DNA from: an archaeon
GTDB lineage: Archaea > B1Sed10-29 > WALL01
Direction of reading: 5' to 3'
NCBI GenBank assembly: GCA_030592525.1
Contig: JAUVIW010000008.1
Span: 1-17,673, forward strand
DNA length: 17,673 nucleotides
In this document: positions 6,328 through 14,100 of the stretch, piece by piece
Numbering within the stretch: position 1 is the stretch's first letter
Layout: each line of letters begins with the position of its first letter
Program-made: the position numbers and the translations under genes
Notes under the pieces: model-generated
Told to the model about the DNA's origin: nothing
What the model saw: the letters and a program-made list of their open reading frames with translations, nothing else
Databases searched by the model: none

Positions 6328-7198
6328 AGGAATCAGCCTCCTTGTACTTCTCGAGTATTGTCATCGGGAACATGTAGTCGTTCTCGACCTCAATGTATCC
6401 CTCGAAGAACGATGCCATAAGGGATGTAAGCTGCTGTGTGCTGAGGACGCGCGTCTTGAGCCCTATCTCGCTCAGCTTCTTTGTTATCAGGTTTGTTGCG
6501 ATGTCCCGCTCACTGAGTAGCTGCTCTTCCATATCCTTGCCCTTGACATTTGTTTTTACGGGCACGACGACGTAGAACATGCGGTCCTGTATCGCGTTCT
6601 CGGCGATGAACTTGTCCATGAAGTGCTTGTAGTCATTGAACAGGTAGCGCAACGACTCGTTTCCCGTGCGCTGGATGGTCTTGCCCGTGGTCTTATCAAG
6701 ATTGTCCATGTAGTTGTCGATGTTCAGGTTGACGGTGCGCATCAAAATCTGTATTGGGAACGTGAGGCTGTTCAGGAAGGACTGGTACCCCATGATGATT
6801 GCTTCCTGTTCTGTTTCGGACTTGATGGCGAAATTAATCGGGAAGACCTGCACGATGGATCGCGCTTCTCCGTTCTTGAGCCGTAGCATGTCGTCTTTTA
6901 TTGCCTTTATTTCGACGAAGTTCTTGCACTTCTCGTCCAAGTACCCTTCATTCCTTGGGCCCTGGTAGAATGTCATGAGGTTTTTGATGTGGCCCTTGAA
7001 GTCGAAGAACGCGAAGCCGAGGCCAGCGCTCGCAGTGAGGCCGAGGAGCACGTACTTTATCTCTGGCACGATGTTGAAGCGCAGGTATATCGCTGCGGAC
7101 AGCAGGCCGAAGACGGCTATGTACGCGAACTGCTCGAGTGTCAGCCCGAACAGGACTTTTTCCTCGTATTTGAGTTGTTGGGGTATTTCGTACGCCAT
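6320..7198 (-). CDS. PrgI/VirB3-like membrane protein with extra cytoplasmic domain
   Basis: The protein is 292 aa. The first 70 residues look like the PrgI family (VirB3 equivalent): YEIPQQLKYEEKVLFGLTLEQ, then two membrane helices at about 21-41 (AYIAVFGLLSAAIYL) and 47-67 (YVLLGLTASAGLGFAFF). The remaining 220 residues are cytoplasmic. They include GEARSIVQVFPINFAIKSET, LTFPIQILMRTVNLNIDNYM and DRMFYVVVPV, resembling the N-terminal docking domain seen in VirB4-type proteins, so it probably anchors the ATPase encoded next. It starts 4 nt after the VirB6-like stop, with a GGAG-containing ribosome binding site, and overlaps virB4 by 8 nt. The domain assignment is by pattern recognition. Confidence 0.8.
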   Translation of the reverse strand: MAYEIPQQLKYEEKVLFGLTLEQFAYIAVFGLLSAAIYLRFNIVPEIKYVLLGLTASAGLGFAFFDFKGHIKNLMTFYQGPRNEGYLDEKCKNFVEIKAIKDDMLRLKNGEARSIVQVFPINFAIKSETEQEAIIMGYQSFLNSLTFPIQILMRTVNLNIDNYMDNLDKTTGKTIQRTGNESLRYLFNDYKHFMDKFIAENAIQDRMFYVVVPVKTNVKGKDMEEQLLSERDIATNLITKKLSEIGLKTRVLSTQQLTSLMASFFEGYIEVENDYMFPMTILEKYKEADSYD

Positions 7199-7202
7199 TT
7201 TT

Positions 7203-8156
7203 TCACGCTCCTGATATCTTTCCGGTGTATCTTGTGAATGACTGCGAAACGCTTGTGATGCGCTCCGAGCTCATCATGAGTACTACGTATGGGACAACGA
7301 CATTGAACAGGCCTATCATCAGGAAGCCCATTGACAGCAGCAGCAAGGCTGTTTGCGTTTGTGTCATTCCGCCGAGCAGGCGGTATGTCGCGATGATTAT
7401 CGAGCTGTCAACCAGCGGGAGGAATATGGCGACACCCATTATCTTTAGCATGGCGTTCCCGAGCTTCTTCATGAAGTCTATTGGCACGTACAAGAGGAAC
7501 AGCAGTGCTGGGAACATCATCACGCACACAGAGACTATCACGTGCCTTGCGAACAGCGTGAACCCTGAAAAGGCCAGCGATGCCGAATAAAATAATGATA
7601 ATGTGGGATTGTCCGTGAATATTTCCCTCGGCGCTTCGCCGCCCCACGCGCTTGACGCGTCATTGAGCAGTATGCCTATCGACTGGTAGTCAAACCCTTC
7701 CTCTGGCACGAACACGCTAACCGCTACCAGCACGATGTCTTCCTCTATCTCGATTATCGTGGATATTAAATAACCCGATATCGCGACGAGCACTATGAGC
7801 ATTATTGCTTTCTGCGCGTCTTCCTTGATGCGGTTGCGATCCGTGACGCTGTTGGCCTTGAGCATCCATTTCATGCCCAGGTACATCAGTATGAGTGTGA
7901 ACAATGACCCGATAATGCCGATGAGGAACGTGTTGATGTCCTCGTACTCCTCGACCGTGGGATTGTTCCGGAGGAACCATGCGTTTAGGCCGAAGAACGC
8001 GTCCGTCGTGTCCGCGGCGTAGTTGACGAACTTGTTGTCCATCTCCTTGGCCGTTTCAGTCGGGATGTCCGATACCTTGCCTATGAGCGTGTCCTCTGCC
8101 GCGACTGTGCCTATCAGCACGACAAGTGCGAGCACTGCAAGCCATCTCTTGTTCAT
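7203..8156 (-). CDS. VirB6/TrbL-like polytopic membrane protein
   Basis: The protein is 317 aa. The frame extends upstream to 8243, but the real start is the ATG at 8156: it gives a clean signal peptide (MNKRWLAVLALVVLIGTVAA) and an ATGA overlap with the previous stop. After the signal come an extracellular stretch and hydrophobic segments near 75-97, 115-135, 138-150, 190-224, 236-258 and 268-296, with short charged loops such as KANSVTDRNRIKED. This layout, plus its place beside virB4 and the pilin gene, points to the VirB6/TrbL inner-membrane channel. The sequence is too divergent to assign a closer family. It probably forms the membrane pore or platform of the machine. Confidence 0.78.
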   Translation of the reverse strand: MNKRWLAVLALVVLIGTVAAEDTLIGKVSDIPTETAKEMDNKFVNYAADTTDAFFGLNAWFLRNNPTVEEYEDINTFLIGIIGSLFTLILMYLGMKWMLKANSVTDRNRIKEDAQKAIMLIVLVAISGYLISTIIEIEEDIVLVAVSVFVPEEGFDYQSIGILLNDASSAWGGEAPREIFTDNPTLSLFYSASLAFSGFTLFARHVIVSVCVMMFPALLFLLYVPIDFMKKLGNAMLKIMGVAIFLPLVDSSIIIATYRLLGGMTQTQTALLLLSMGFLMIGLFNVVVPYVVLMMSSERITSVSQSFTRYTGKISGA

Positions 8157-9832
8157 CTGTATTTCCTCACGACTTTTTTGAGCACTATGTACATCATGTA
8201 CCAGAAGCCCACGAGCAAGACGAGCTGGAGCATGAACCCCCATGCCTCCTCTTTCGTGACGCTTATTTTCTTCAGGCCTGTCGCGGACGAGTGTTTGAGG
8301 TCAGTTTCGAACTCGACAGTAACCACTCCGCCTTCCTCTGCGGGGAACTCGCCGCTCCACGCGCCGTTCTCGATGCTTATCTCTTGGGTTTCGCCCTGGA
8401 ACGTGAGGTGTGCCGTGCCACTGAACGGCTCTGAGTCGCTTGCCATCGTGATTTTGATTGGTATTGTCTCGCCTTTCTTGTATTCATCCTTGTCGCCGGT
8501 TGTGATTGTTATCTCGCTTTGTGGGAGTGGCTCGCGGTCGCATACGTCGTCGAGCACGATTTTTGCGAAGTGGCTTCCTGTTACTATGGAGCACTTCTTC
8601 TCGCCGCTAATCTCGCTTTTCTCTATCACGATGTCCGCGGTCGTGTGGTATATTGGGTAGCCGTACTTCTGCGCGGTCGCAATCATGTTCTGGCCTTCAT
8701 CCCCCGCGCCATGCTCGTAAATGAACTTAGCTGCAGTGGTAATGTCGACAACTTTGCCTTCGGTGCGCACGCTCATCTTGTGGCCGCTCTCTGTCTCGCG
8801 CGGGTAGCCCGTGAACTGAAGGGCGTCGTAGGGTGCGCTGCTGTGCTTTAGCCCGTAATTGTAGTTGCCCTTGTTGTAGTATGCGTCCTTGAACTGCACG
8901 TTGAAGAAGTTCATCGGCGCGAGTGAGAACAGGTTCAGCACTATCCTGCTGTCGGTGTCGAACACGTATGACACGTAGTACGCGAACTCGTGCAGTCGCG
9001 CTACCCCTATTTCAGGGTACGTGGTGTGTAGCTGTGCGCGGTGGTTCTCTTCTTCTACTCTTGGGCCCCCTGTACATCTGTATTCGCAGTGCAAGCCACC
9101 ATCCGGGGTGGGGCTGCAATAGGGTTCCCTGTAGATATCGTACCTGTTTACAGGCACGTGTATGTCAAGCGTCGCATCGAAGTATACCTCGTTGCTGCTG
9201 CCCATCCCGAACATGCCTAAGCTGTCCAAATGGCTGCGTGTGTATTCAGCCATCCTCTGCTCGGGCTCGCTTGCCTTACCTTCCGCAATAATTGTATTGC
9301 CTCCGCTCGGAGAAAACACTTTCACGGTTAGGGTTTCCTCCGGGTCCCCGGACTGCTCCCACCAACGCGCGCACTCTTCGGAGTTTGTTGTGGAGTTGGG
9401 TATCTTTATTTTGTAGTCGTACTCTGATTGCACCTCGCCTCCAGGCGGCACAAGCACTTTGTCCTCATCGTTGTCGTACATGCTGGGTGTGACCGACATT
9501 ATAGCCAGCCAGGGTTCTCTGATAACTACGTGTGACTCCGCTGAGTCTGCGTCGACATAAAAATCTATCCCTTCAGGCACTTCCTCGTACGTGTTGTAGC
9601 CGTACTGCACCGCTGTGTTCCAGTCGCGCACGAATGCGTAGTCTGGGTACCCAGGATTCTCGTAGAGGAGTGATGCAACTACGTCCTTGGCTTCCTTTTC
9701 GGATATTGCGCCATTGTTGTAGTCCTTCATGACATCACTGCATTCCACCCCGCTCGGGCAGTTGTTCGGGTCCAGCCTATCCGTGGCCCAAACACTGCTG
9801 AGCAGGACTAGCAGGAGAATAGCTATTCGCAT
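8153..9832 (-). CDS. Large secreted, C-terminally anchored surface protein of the secretion-like operon
   Basis: The protein is 559 aa. The N-terminal signal peptide is MRIAILLLVLLSSVWA (1-16). A long beta-rich extracellular region with eight cysteines follows (for example CPSGVEC near the start and HCEYRC in the middle). An Ig-like beta-sandwich fits at about 440-525 (GETIPIKITMASDSEPF, NGAWSGEFPAEEGGVVTVEF), and a membrane helix at 531-551 ends in a basic tail (KKVVRKYR). The topology is type I, outside the cell. It lies between the pilin and VirB6-like genes: 12 nt after the pilin stop, with AGGAGA before its start, and a 4-nt overlap with the next gene. It has no recognised family. It may be an adhesin, a pilus base or the outer gate of an archaeal machine that lacks an outer membrane. 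Confidence 0.8.
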   Translation of the reverse strand: MRIAILLLVLLSSVWATDRLDPNNCPSGVECSDVMKDYNNGAISEKEAKDVVASLLYENPGYPDYAFVRDWNTAVQYGYNTYEEVPEGIDFYVDADSAESHVVIREPWLAIMSVTPSMYDNDEDKVLVPPGGEVQSEYDYKIKIPNSTTNSEECARWWEQSGDPEETLTVKVFSPSGGNTIIAEGKASEPEQRMAEYTRSHLDSLGMFGMGSSNEVYFDATLDIHVPVNRYDIYREPYCSPTPDGGLHCEYRCTGGPRVEEENHRAQLHTTYPEIGVARLHEFAYYVSYVFDTDSRIVLNLFSLAPMNFFNVQFKDAYYNKGNYNYGLKHSSAPYDALQFTGYPRETESGHKMSVRTEGKVVDITTAAKFIYEHGAGDEGQNMIATAQKYGYPIYHTTADIVIEKSEISGEKKCSIVTGSHFAKIVLDDVCDREPLPQSEITITTGDKDEYKKGETIPIKITMASDSEPFSGTAHLTFQGETQEISIENGAWSGEFPAEEGGVVTVEFETDLKHSSATGLKKISVTKEEAWGFMLQLVLLVGFWYMMYIVLKKVVRKYR

Positions 9833-9844
9833 GCATTCTCCTGC

Positions 9845-10150
9845 TTATAGGCCAAAGACATAGCTTGCCACTGGCTGAGCTGCCTGAATGACGATAAGGC
9901 CCAGTATGGCGCCCATAGCGATGTTCTTGGCTTGGTTTCGTTTCATTGGGTCATTGCCGCTGGTCATGAACACTACACCTGCGTACACTAGCACGAGTGC
10001 GGCGATTGCGGTTGCGATGTTCTTGACAAGATTTGTGATTCCGTCAATCATGTCATTGATCTGCGTTTCCGCTTCGCTTGCTTCCTCTGCTGCGTAAACA
10101 GTTGCGGTGAGGACGAGCGTCAATAGGATTACTGCCAACATTTTTTTCAT
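9845..10150 (-). CDS. TrbC/VirB2-type pilin
   Basis: This 101-aa protein has the standard VirB2 plan. A signal peptide (MKKMLAVILLTLVLTATVYA) ends at AYAA-like processing residues, and a short acidic stretch follows. Helix 1 is about 43-64 (NIATAIAALVLVYAGVVFMTSG). A polar loop, NDPMKRNQAKN, is the typical cytoplasmic loop of this family. Helix 2 is about 77-98 (IAMGAILGLIVIQAAQPVASYV). The gene has a perfect GGAGGTGA ribosome binding site (10157-10164, minus strand), the strongest in the operon, as expected for an abundant subunit. Its ATG overlaps the upstream stop (10147-10150). Confidence 0.9.
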   Translation of the reverse strand: MKKMLAVILLTLVLTATVYAAEEASEAETQINDMIDGITNLVKNIATAIAALVLVYAGVVFMTSGNDPMKRNQAKNIAMGAILGLIVIQAAQPVASYVFGL

Positions 10151-10695
10151 TTCTTTTCACCTCCATTTTCCTTGAACTTATAGTACTGTGTCCTTCCCTT
10201 TCCCTTGTCGACGAACTTGACTTCCTTGTCCGATTTCATCCATCCGCCAATCTCTTTCTTCAGGAAGATTTCTTTGTTGCCCGCTTGTATGCCGTAGGTC
10301 TTTCGGAGCAATGAGTATACTTGTGTGGCGTGGAACTTTCCTTCCTCGCGCTGTATGAGTTCCGCCGCTTCCTTCTCGAGCGCTATGCGGTCATTTTTCT
10401 TTTTCGGGAAGTATGCCCAGTCCTCTTTTAGCTCGTACGTTAGCTCACCAATCACGTCTATGTTCGCAATCACTTCCCTTGAGTGCGCGAAGTACACGCC
10501 CGCAATCATTGCGATGGCCAGAACTATTGCCAATTCGTATGATACTGCAAGCGCGACAGTGATTGATAGCAGTGCGCTGCCTCCCCACATTGCTGACCTA
10601 ACCTTTAGGTCTGTCCTCGGTGCCTTGACGAAAGCGTATGCACCTGGTACGAATGATAGGGCGATGACTAAAGCTAAGTACAATGTTTCAAGCAT
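10147..10695 (-). CDS. Membrane protein with cytoplasmic wHTH-like tail, first gene of the operon
   Basis: The protein is 182 aa. Three hydrophobic segments lie at about 4-22, 36-53 and 54-70. A cytoplasmic region of about 110 residues contains ELKEDWAYFPKKKNDRIALE and then a helix-rich, basic part: FHATQVYSLLRKTYGIQAGN and GRTQYYKF near the end. The helix-turn-helix-strand order resembles a winged helix and suggests DNA, RNA or protein binding, but I cannot name a family. The start has a strong ribosome binding site, AGGAGGGG (10701-10708), so the mRNA is not leaderless. It could be a membrane-tethered regulator or an assembly factor of the secretion-like machine. Confidence 0.7.
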   Translation of the reverse strand: MLETLYLALVIALSFVPGAYAFVKAPRTDLKVRSAMWGGSALLSITVALAVSYELAIVLAIAMIAGVYFAHSREVIANIDVIGELTYELKEDWAYFPKKKNDRIALEKEAAELIQREEGKFHATQVYSLLRKTYGIQAGNKEIFLKKEIGGWMKSDKEVKFVDKGKGRTQYYKFKENGGEKK

Positions 10696-10700
10696 AAGTT

Positions 10701-10757
10701 CCCCTCCTTATAATCGTGGGTCTCCCCCAATGTCAAAGATGTAGCAAAAATTTTATT
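10701..10757 (-). promoter_or_regulatory. Leader, ribosome binding site and possible TATA box of the secretion-like operon
   Basis: On the minus strand, AGGAGGGG at 10701-10708 lies 5 nt before the ATG at 10695. The AT-rich AATAAAATTTTT at 10746-10757 is the best TATA candidate, placing the start near 10725 with a leader of about 30 nt. The rest of the 283-bp divergent gap to 10979 holds T-rich tracts and no gene that I can support. Confidence 0.45.
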
Positions 10758-10944
10758 CGGGAACAACGTTGATAGTTATACAGCCCACTACTATTTATTT
10801 CTTTTTGCGGGCACTTCACTTCTTTTTTGAAATGCACGTATATGTAACCTCTTTTTCCCTTTCGAGGCTGTTAATGCGGTGTTTTTTGGAATCTGCGTGA
10901 AATGCCTCTTTTTTTAAGAATTGGGGTGCGTTACCTTCCCGAAG

Positions 10945-10953
10945 TAATAAATA
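10945..10953 (+). promoter_or_regulatory. TATA box of the exported nuclease-like gene
   Basis: TAATAAATA is centred about 30 nt before the ATG at 10979, fitting a leaderless or nearly leaderless transcript. The closer TATAAAA at 10964-10970 is too near the start codon to be the main TATA element for it. Confidence 0.5.
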
Positions 10954-10978
10954 TTGCAATGGGTATAAAAATAACTTG

Positions 10979-13375
10979 ATGAAGGCTAATGCCCTAGTCT
11001 GCTTGCTACTAATCGTTGCTCTAGCAAGTGCCTCGTGCCCCACTGACTACTTTCTTTCCGCGGGCGACGGTGCCGGCGGCCGCACAACCGACGGCGAATA
11101 CGACATTTATGAGCTGGACTTGTCCAGCACGGGCGCAGGAACACTACGCCTCGAAGCAACCTACCCAAGCACGACAGCAGTGCTAATGACTTCAACGTGT
11201 TCTGAGGTGTGCACTGCCGCAAGCGGCGGCGAGTGCAGCACAACAAAATCCGCTTCCACTTACAAAATAAAAGTAACCGCCGCCGGCTCAGGCGAGCAGG
11301 CATACCACTTCGCAACCAGATTCATCGGCGTGGTCGCACCCGCAACAGGCAAAGGCATGATAATTTCCTCGGGCGGCCCGCCGCCGGAAAGTGATGACGA
11401 GGTCTTTGTTTTCCAGGAGGATTATGGGGGTGATTCTAGTTCTTACTCGCGTGATGACGAATGGGCTTACTCTTATACTACTGATGGAAGTGGTGAGCTA
11501 ACGAAAGTAACGGTTCGTACTGATGACGGGTTCAAGGAAATTACGCCGGATATGTGGTCTGATACTGAAGAAGAGGATGGCTTTTTCGGTGACTCGCAGT
11601 GGAACGATGACGTTCCGCTGACGGAAAACCTGGATGGCATAATCACCAAGTTTGTTCCCGAAGCCAGCTTTAATTCGAACGGCCGCTTGACAGTTGCGTC
11701 TGTTAGTTTACTGTTCGGGACATTTAAATGTGATTGGGACACTTACTTCTCTATCAAGAACAGCATTTCAGAGGTCACTGGTGAGATGAGTGTCACTGAG
11801 TACGGCTTGTGGCTGACTTACATTGATGCAAAGAAGCCGGCGGATGGAGCTTGTGATGATTACAGGTATGAGATTAATCGCGCGGACAATTCTGCGATGG
11901 CGCAGTGGCAGGACAGCGTGGCGTGTTCAAATCAGGGCTCGGTGACTGCAGCTGGCTACGTTAACATGTATGGTGCTTACCAGCAGGAGTGTTCTAGGTC
12001 ACCAATACTTTCTGGCAGTGCGCTGGCTGATGCGCGTGAGAGCCTTGATGATTGTGAGTGGTGCAAGGACAAGTTTGAAGAGCTTGAGAAAAAACTGTTT
12101 TATCTTGCGTACCCTGAAGAGGAATTGCTTGAGACCCTGGATTATATTGGTTACGGGTTCTTAGGCCTTGGAGGCGTGTCCACAGTGGGTTGTGCTTTGT
12201 CTTGGTGGGCTGCCGGAGGGACTTGCTGGGGTGCAATCATAGGCTTTGGTGGCGAGATGCTTATCACCGCTTATACGAGCCATCAACGCATGACTAAGGC
12301 GGATGAGCGCGGTGAGGAGTTCAAGGCTGGCATGCAGGCTTTCATATTCGGGATTAATATCATTCCAGGTGCTAGCGAAGCAGTTGAACAGGGTTCCAAG
12401 GTGTTCATGAAGGAAGCTGGGGAGGAGTTGCTGGAGAGATTTGGTAAGGAAGCTGCTCAGGAAATAACTGAGAAGATGGCGCCGGATGTTGTGGTGTCGT
12501 TGGCAGAGAAGGTTCGCAGGGGCATTATCTCGGATGAGACGCTTGGTAACTTGCTGAAGATTGCTGGTGTGTACGACGATGACGCTGTGAAGGCTGCGAT
12601 AAAGTTCGGCGAGCAAGTAGGCTTCGAAAAGTTCTTTGCGAACGGTGAGCTTGTAGACCAGGTCGCGAAGAATGCTGGAAAGATTTCTGCTGTCACAAGC
12701 ATTAGCGATGACGTGTTTGAAATCACGCTTAAGAATGGCGACCAAATTGTTGTTAGAGATGGTGTGTCTGAAGTTGTTGAGAACGTCGGCGAAGCTGCTT
12801 TGGGTAGTACATTGAAGCGCAATGAGATCATTGAAGGCCTTGTTAAAGGAGGAAAGAGTTATGCCAATGCTGAGAAACTCGTTGTCGAAGCGCTCGAAAA
12901 CGTTCAAAAGAGAGCGCCTTCGCTTTTGGATGAGTTCATGGACAGCATGGCACGTCACGCTCACAGAATTGGCTTCGATGAAGTGTTGACGCCAATGCTT
13001 AAGGGTAATGCAGATAACCTCAAGGGTTCCCTTTACCAATTGCGTGTAGCAGACGACCTGGTTGAAATATTCCCGGGTATGACTCTCAAATTTGAGCCTA
13101 GATTGGGTTCAACTGCCCTAAACCCCGATTTTGTTCTCACGGGTGGTGGAAAAACAATTTACGCAGAAGCAAAGAATTCAGTATCCTCTCTCACAACAGG
13201 TCAAATCGATAGGTACTTGAAGTATTTGGCTGCTAATGAGCCAACAGCTGAACTTTGGGTTTATGTAGGTAAAGGTCAGGCTACTAATGCCGCTAATTTA
13301 ATAGCTTCTTCTTCAGTAAAGGGCATGATGATTGACGAAGGCAGCACATTGTTTGTGCAAGGGGTGATAATTTGA
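10979..13375 (+). CDS. Exported polymorphic-toxin-like protein with C-terminal PD-(D/E)XK nuclease domain
   Basis: The protein is 798 aa. The signal peptide is MKANALVCLLLIVALASAS. Residues 20-360 are beta-rich and extracellular, with acidic linkers (DSSSYSRDDEWAYSY; SDTEEEDGFFGD). Residues 388-432 are a hydrophobic hairpin (YGFLGLGGVSTVG, WGAIIGFGGEMLI). Residues 440-670 are helical. The end (about 676-798) looks like a PD-(D/E)XK nuclease: NPDF with D717, YAEAKN with E730 and K732, then GQIDRYLKYL with Q742 on the next helix. Twelve mature cysteines lie between 20 and 416 and none after. GC content drops towards the nuclease end. It diverges from the secretion-like operon and overlaps the next gene by 4 nt. 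The toxin role is inferred; a membrane-bound DNA-processing enzyme is the alternative. Confidence 0.82.
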   Translation: MKANALVCLLLIVALASASCPTDYFLSAGDGAGGRTTDGEYDIYELDLSSTGAGTLRLEATYPSTTAVLMTSTCSEVCTAASGGECSTTKSASTYKIKVTAAGSGEQAYHFATRFIGVVAPATGKGMIISSGGPPPESDDEVFVFQEDYGGDSSSYSRDDEWAYSYTTDGSGELTKVTVRTDDGFKEITPDMWSDTEEEDGFFGDSQWNDDVPLTENLDGIITKFVPEASFNSNGRLTVASVSLLFGTFKCDWDTYFSIKNSISEVTGEMSVTEYGLWLTYIDAKKPADGACDDYRYEINRADNSAMAQWQDSVACSNQGSVTAAGYVNMYGAYQQECSRSPILSGSALADARESLDDCEWCKDKFEELEKKLFYLAYPEEELLETLDYIGYGFLGLGGVSTVGCALSWWAAGGTCWGAIIGFGGEMLITAYTSHQRMTKADERGEEFKAGMQAFIFGINIIPGASEAVEQGSKVFMKEAGEELLERFGKEAAQEITEKMAPDVVVSLAEKVRRGIISDETLGNLLKIAGVYDDDAVKAAIKFGEQVGFEKFFANGELVDQVAKNAGKISAVTSISDDVFEITLKNGDQIVVRDGVSEVVENVGEAALGSTLKRNEIIEGLVKGGKSYANAEKLVVEALENVQKRAPSLLDEFMDSMARHAHRIGFDEVLTPMLKGNADNLKGSLYQLRVADDLVEIFPGMTLKFEPRLGSTALNPDFVLTGGGKTIYAEAKNSVSSLTTGQIDRYLKYLAANEPTAELWVYVGKGQATNAANLIASSSVKGMMIDEGSTLFVQGVII

Positions 13376-14100
13376 GCATAGGTTTGTTTGCTGATGGCCT
13401 CATTAGGAAGAATCGTGTGACTGACGAGAAAATTGCTAAGGCTTATTCTGCTATAGTTGAGAAATTCGTTAAAAATGAGATTGAGTGGACAGATTATACT
13501 ACCGATATTCCAGAGTACCCTCTCCACCCCCAAAAAGTTCTCAAGAAGGAAGAAGTTCTCAAAAACCCTGATAGGTTTTTTGGAAAAGGCAAAGCTATTG
13601 TTCTTGATAATCTTGTGATAGAAGAAATGGATAATCAACCAATGGGGCTGTTTGTCAACGTGTTTGACTCTAAACTGCCTGATTACTGTAATATTAGTAC
13701 GGGCTACCAGATTAGAGATGTTTTCGATTCTGATGAGGGCTGGTTTTTGAGCTTCCTTCGTGTTTTCATAAAGGAGGTGGAACCGACCATACTTGTTTCA
13801 GGTTGGGGTAAGGAATGGAGCATTGACCAGTTTTGGGAGGATATCGAAGCTAAGACGTTTTCTAACTTGAAAGTATGGCTTAACAGCGTGTTGTTTATCG
13901 GTAAAGATCTTGTTACTGATAACTGCATAAAGGAAATTGCTGGGATGGATGTTTACAAAAAAGAAGTTTTTGACTGTGGTGTATTACTTCAATTCCAGCC
14001 ACTTGCGAATCAGAATAATGATTCAGACGTGGTTCCATACGAAGAAGAAGTGAAGCAGCGTGAGCAGCTACAGAAGATTGTTGAAGGGGGGTTTCTTTGA
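13372..14100 (+). CDS. Putative immunity protein for the nuclease toxin
   Basis: This 242-aa cytoplasmic protein has no signal or membrane segment. It starts at TTG (13372), overlapping the toxin stop as TTGA, and GGGGTGAT at 13361-13368 is a good ribosome binding site just before it. The protein is acidic and aromatic-rich (DEGWFLSFLRVFIKEVEP, SGWGKEWSIDQFWEDIEAK), as is common for proteins that bind basic nucleases. GC is very low: 19 of 60 bases at 13561-13620, against 39 of 60 at 14161-14220 in the next gene. No family is recognised. Immunity is inferred only from position, coupling, lack of export signal and composition. Confidence 0.65.
   Translation: MSIGLFADGLIRKNRVTDEKIAKAYSAIVEKFVKNEIEWTDYTTDIPEYPLHPQKVLKKEEVLKNPDRFFGKGKAIVLDNLVIEEMDNQPMGLFVNVFDSKLPDYCNISTGYQIRDVFDSDEGWFLSFLRVFIKEVEPTILVSGWGKEWSIDQFWEDIEAKTFSNLKVWLNSVLFIGKDLVTDNCIKEIAGMDVYKKEVFDCGVLLQFQPLANQNNDSDVVPYEEEVKQREQLQKIVEGGFL

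Noticed and set aside
8157..8243. N-terminal extension of the VirB6-like protein
   Set aside because: The extra 29 codons overlap the upstream coding sequence and would bury a clean signal peptide. The ATG at 8156 gives a standard ATGA coupling.
10696..10978. A small gene or CRISPR-like repeats in the divergent gap
   Set aside because: The region has T-rich tracts and short partial repeats (GAAATGC twice) but no regular spacing, no convincing open frame and no conserved motif.
12161..13039. Minus-strand open frame of 292 codons inside the nuclease-toxin gene
   Set aside because: The plus-strand frame has a signal peptide, domain structure and coupled downstream gene. The minus-strand product has no recognisable pattern and no promoter.
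13372..14100. The 242-aa protein as part of the toxin by frameshift
   Set aside because: A ribosome binding site GGGGTGAT and a TTG start overlap the toxin stop, and the nuclease domain is already complete before the stop.
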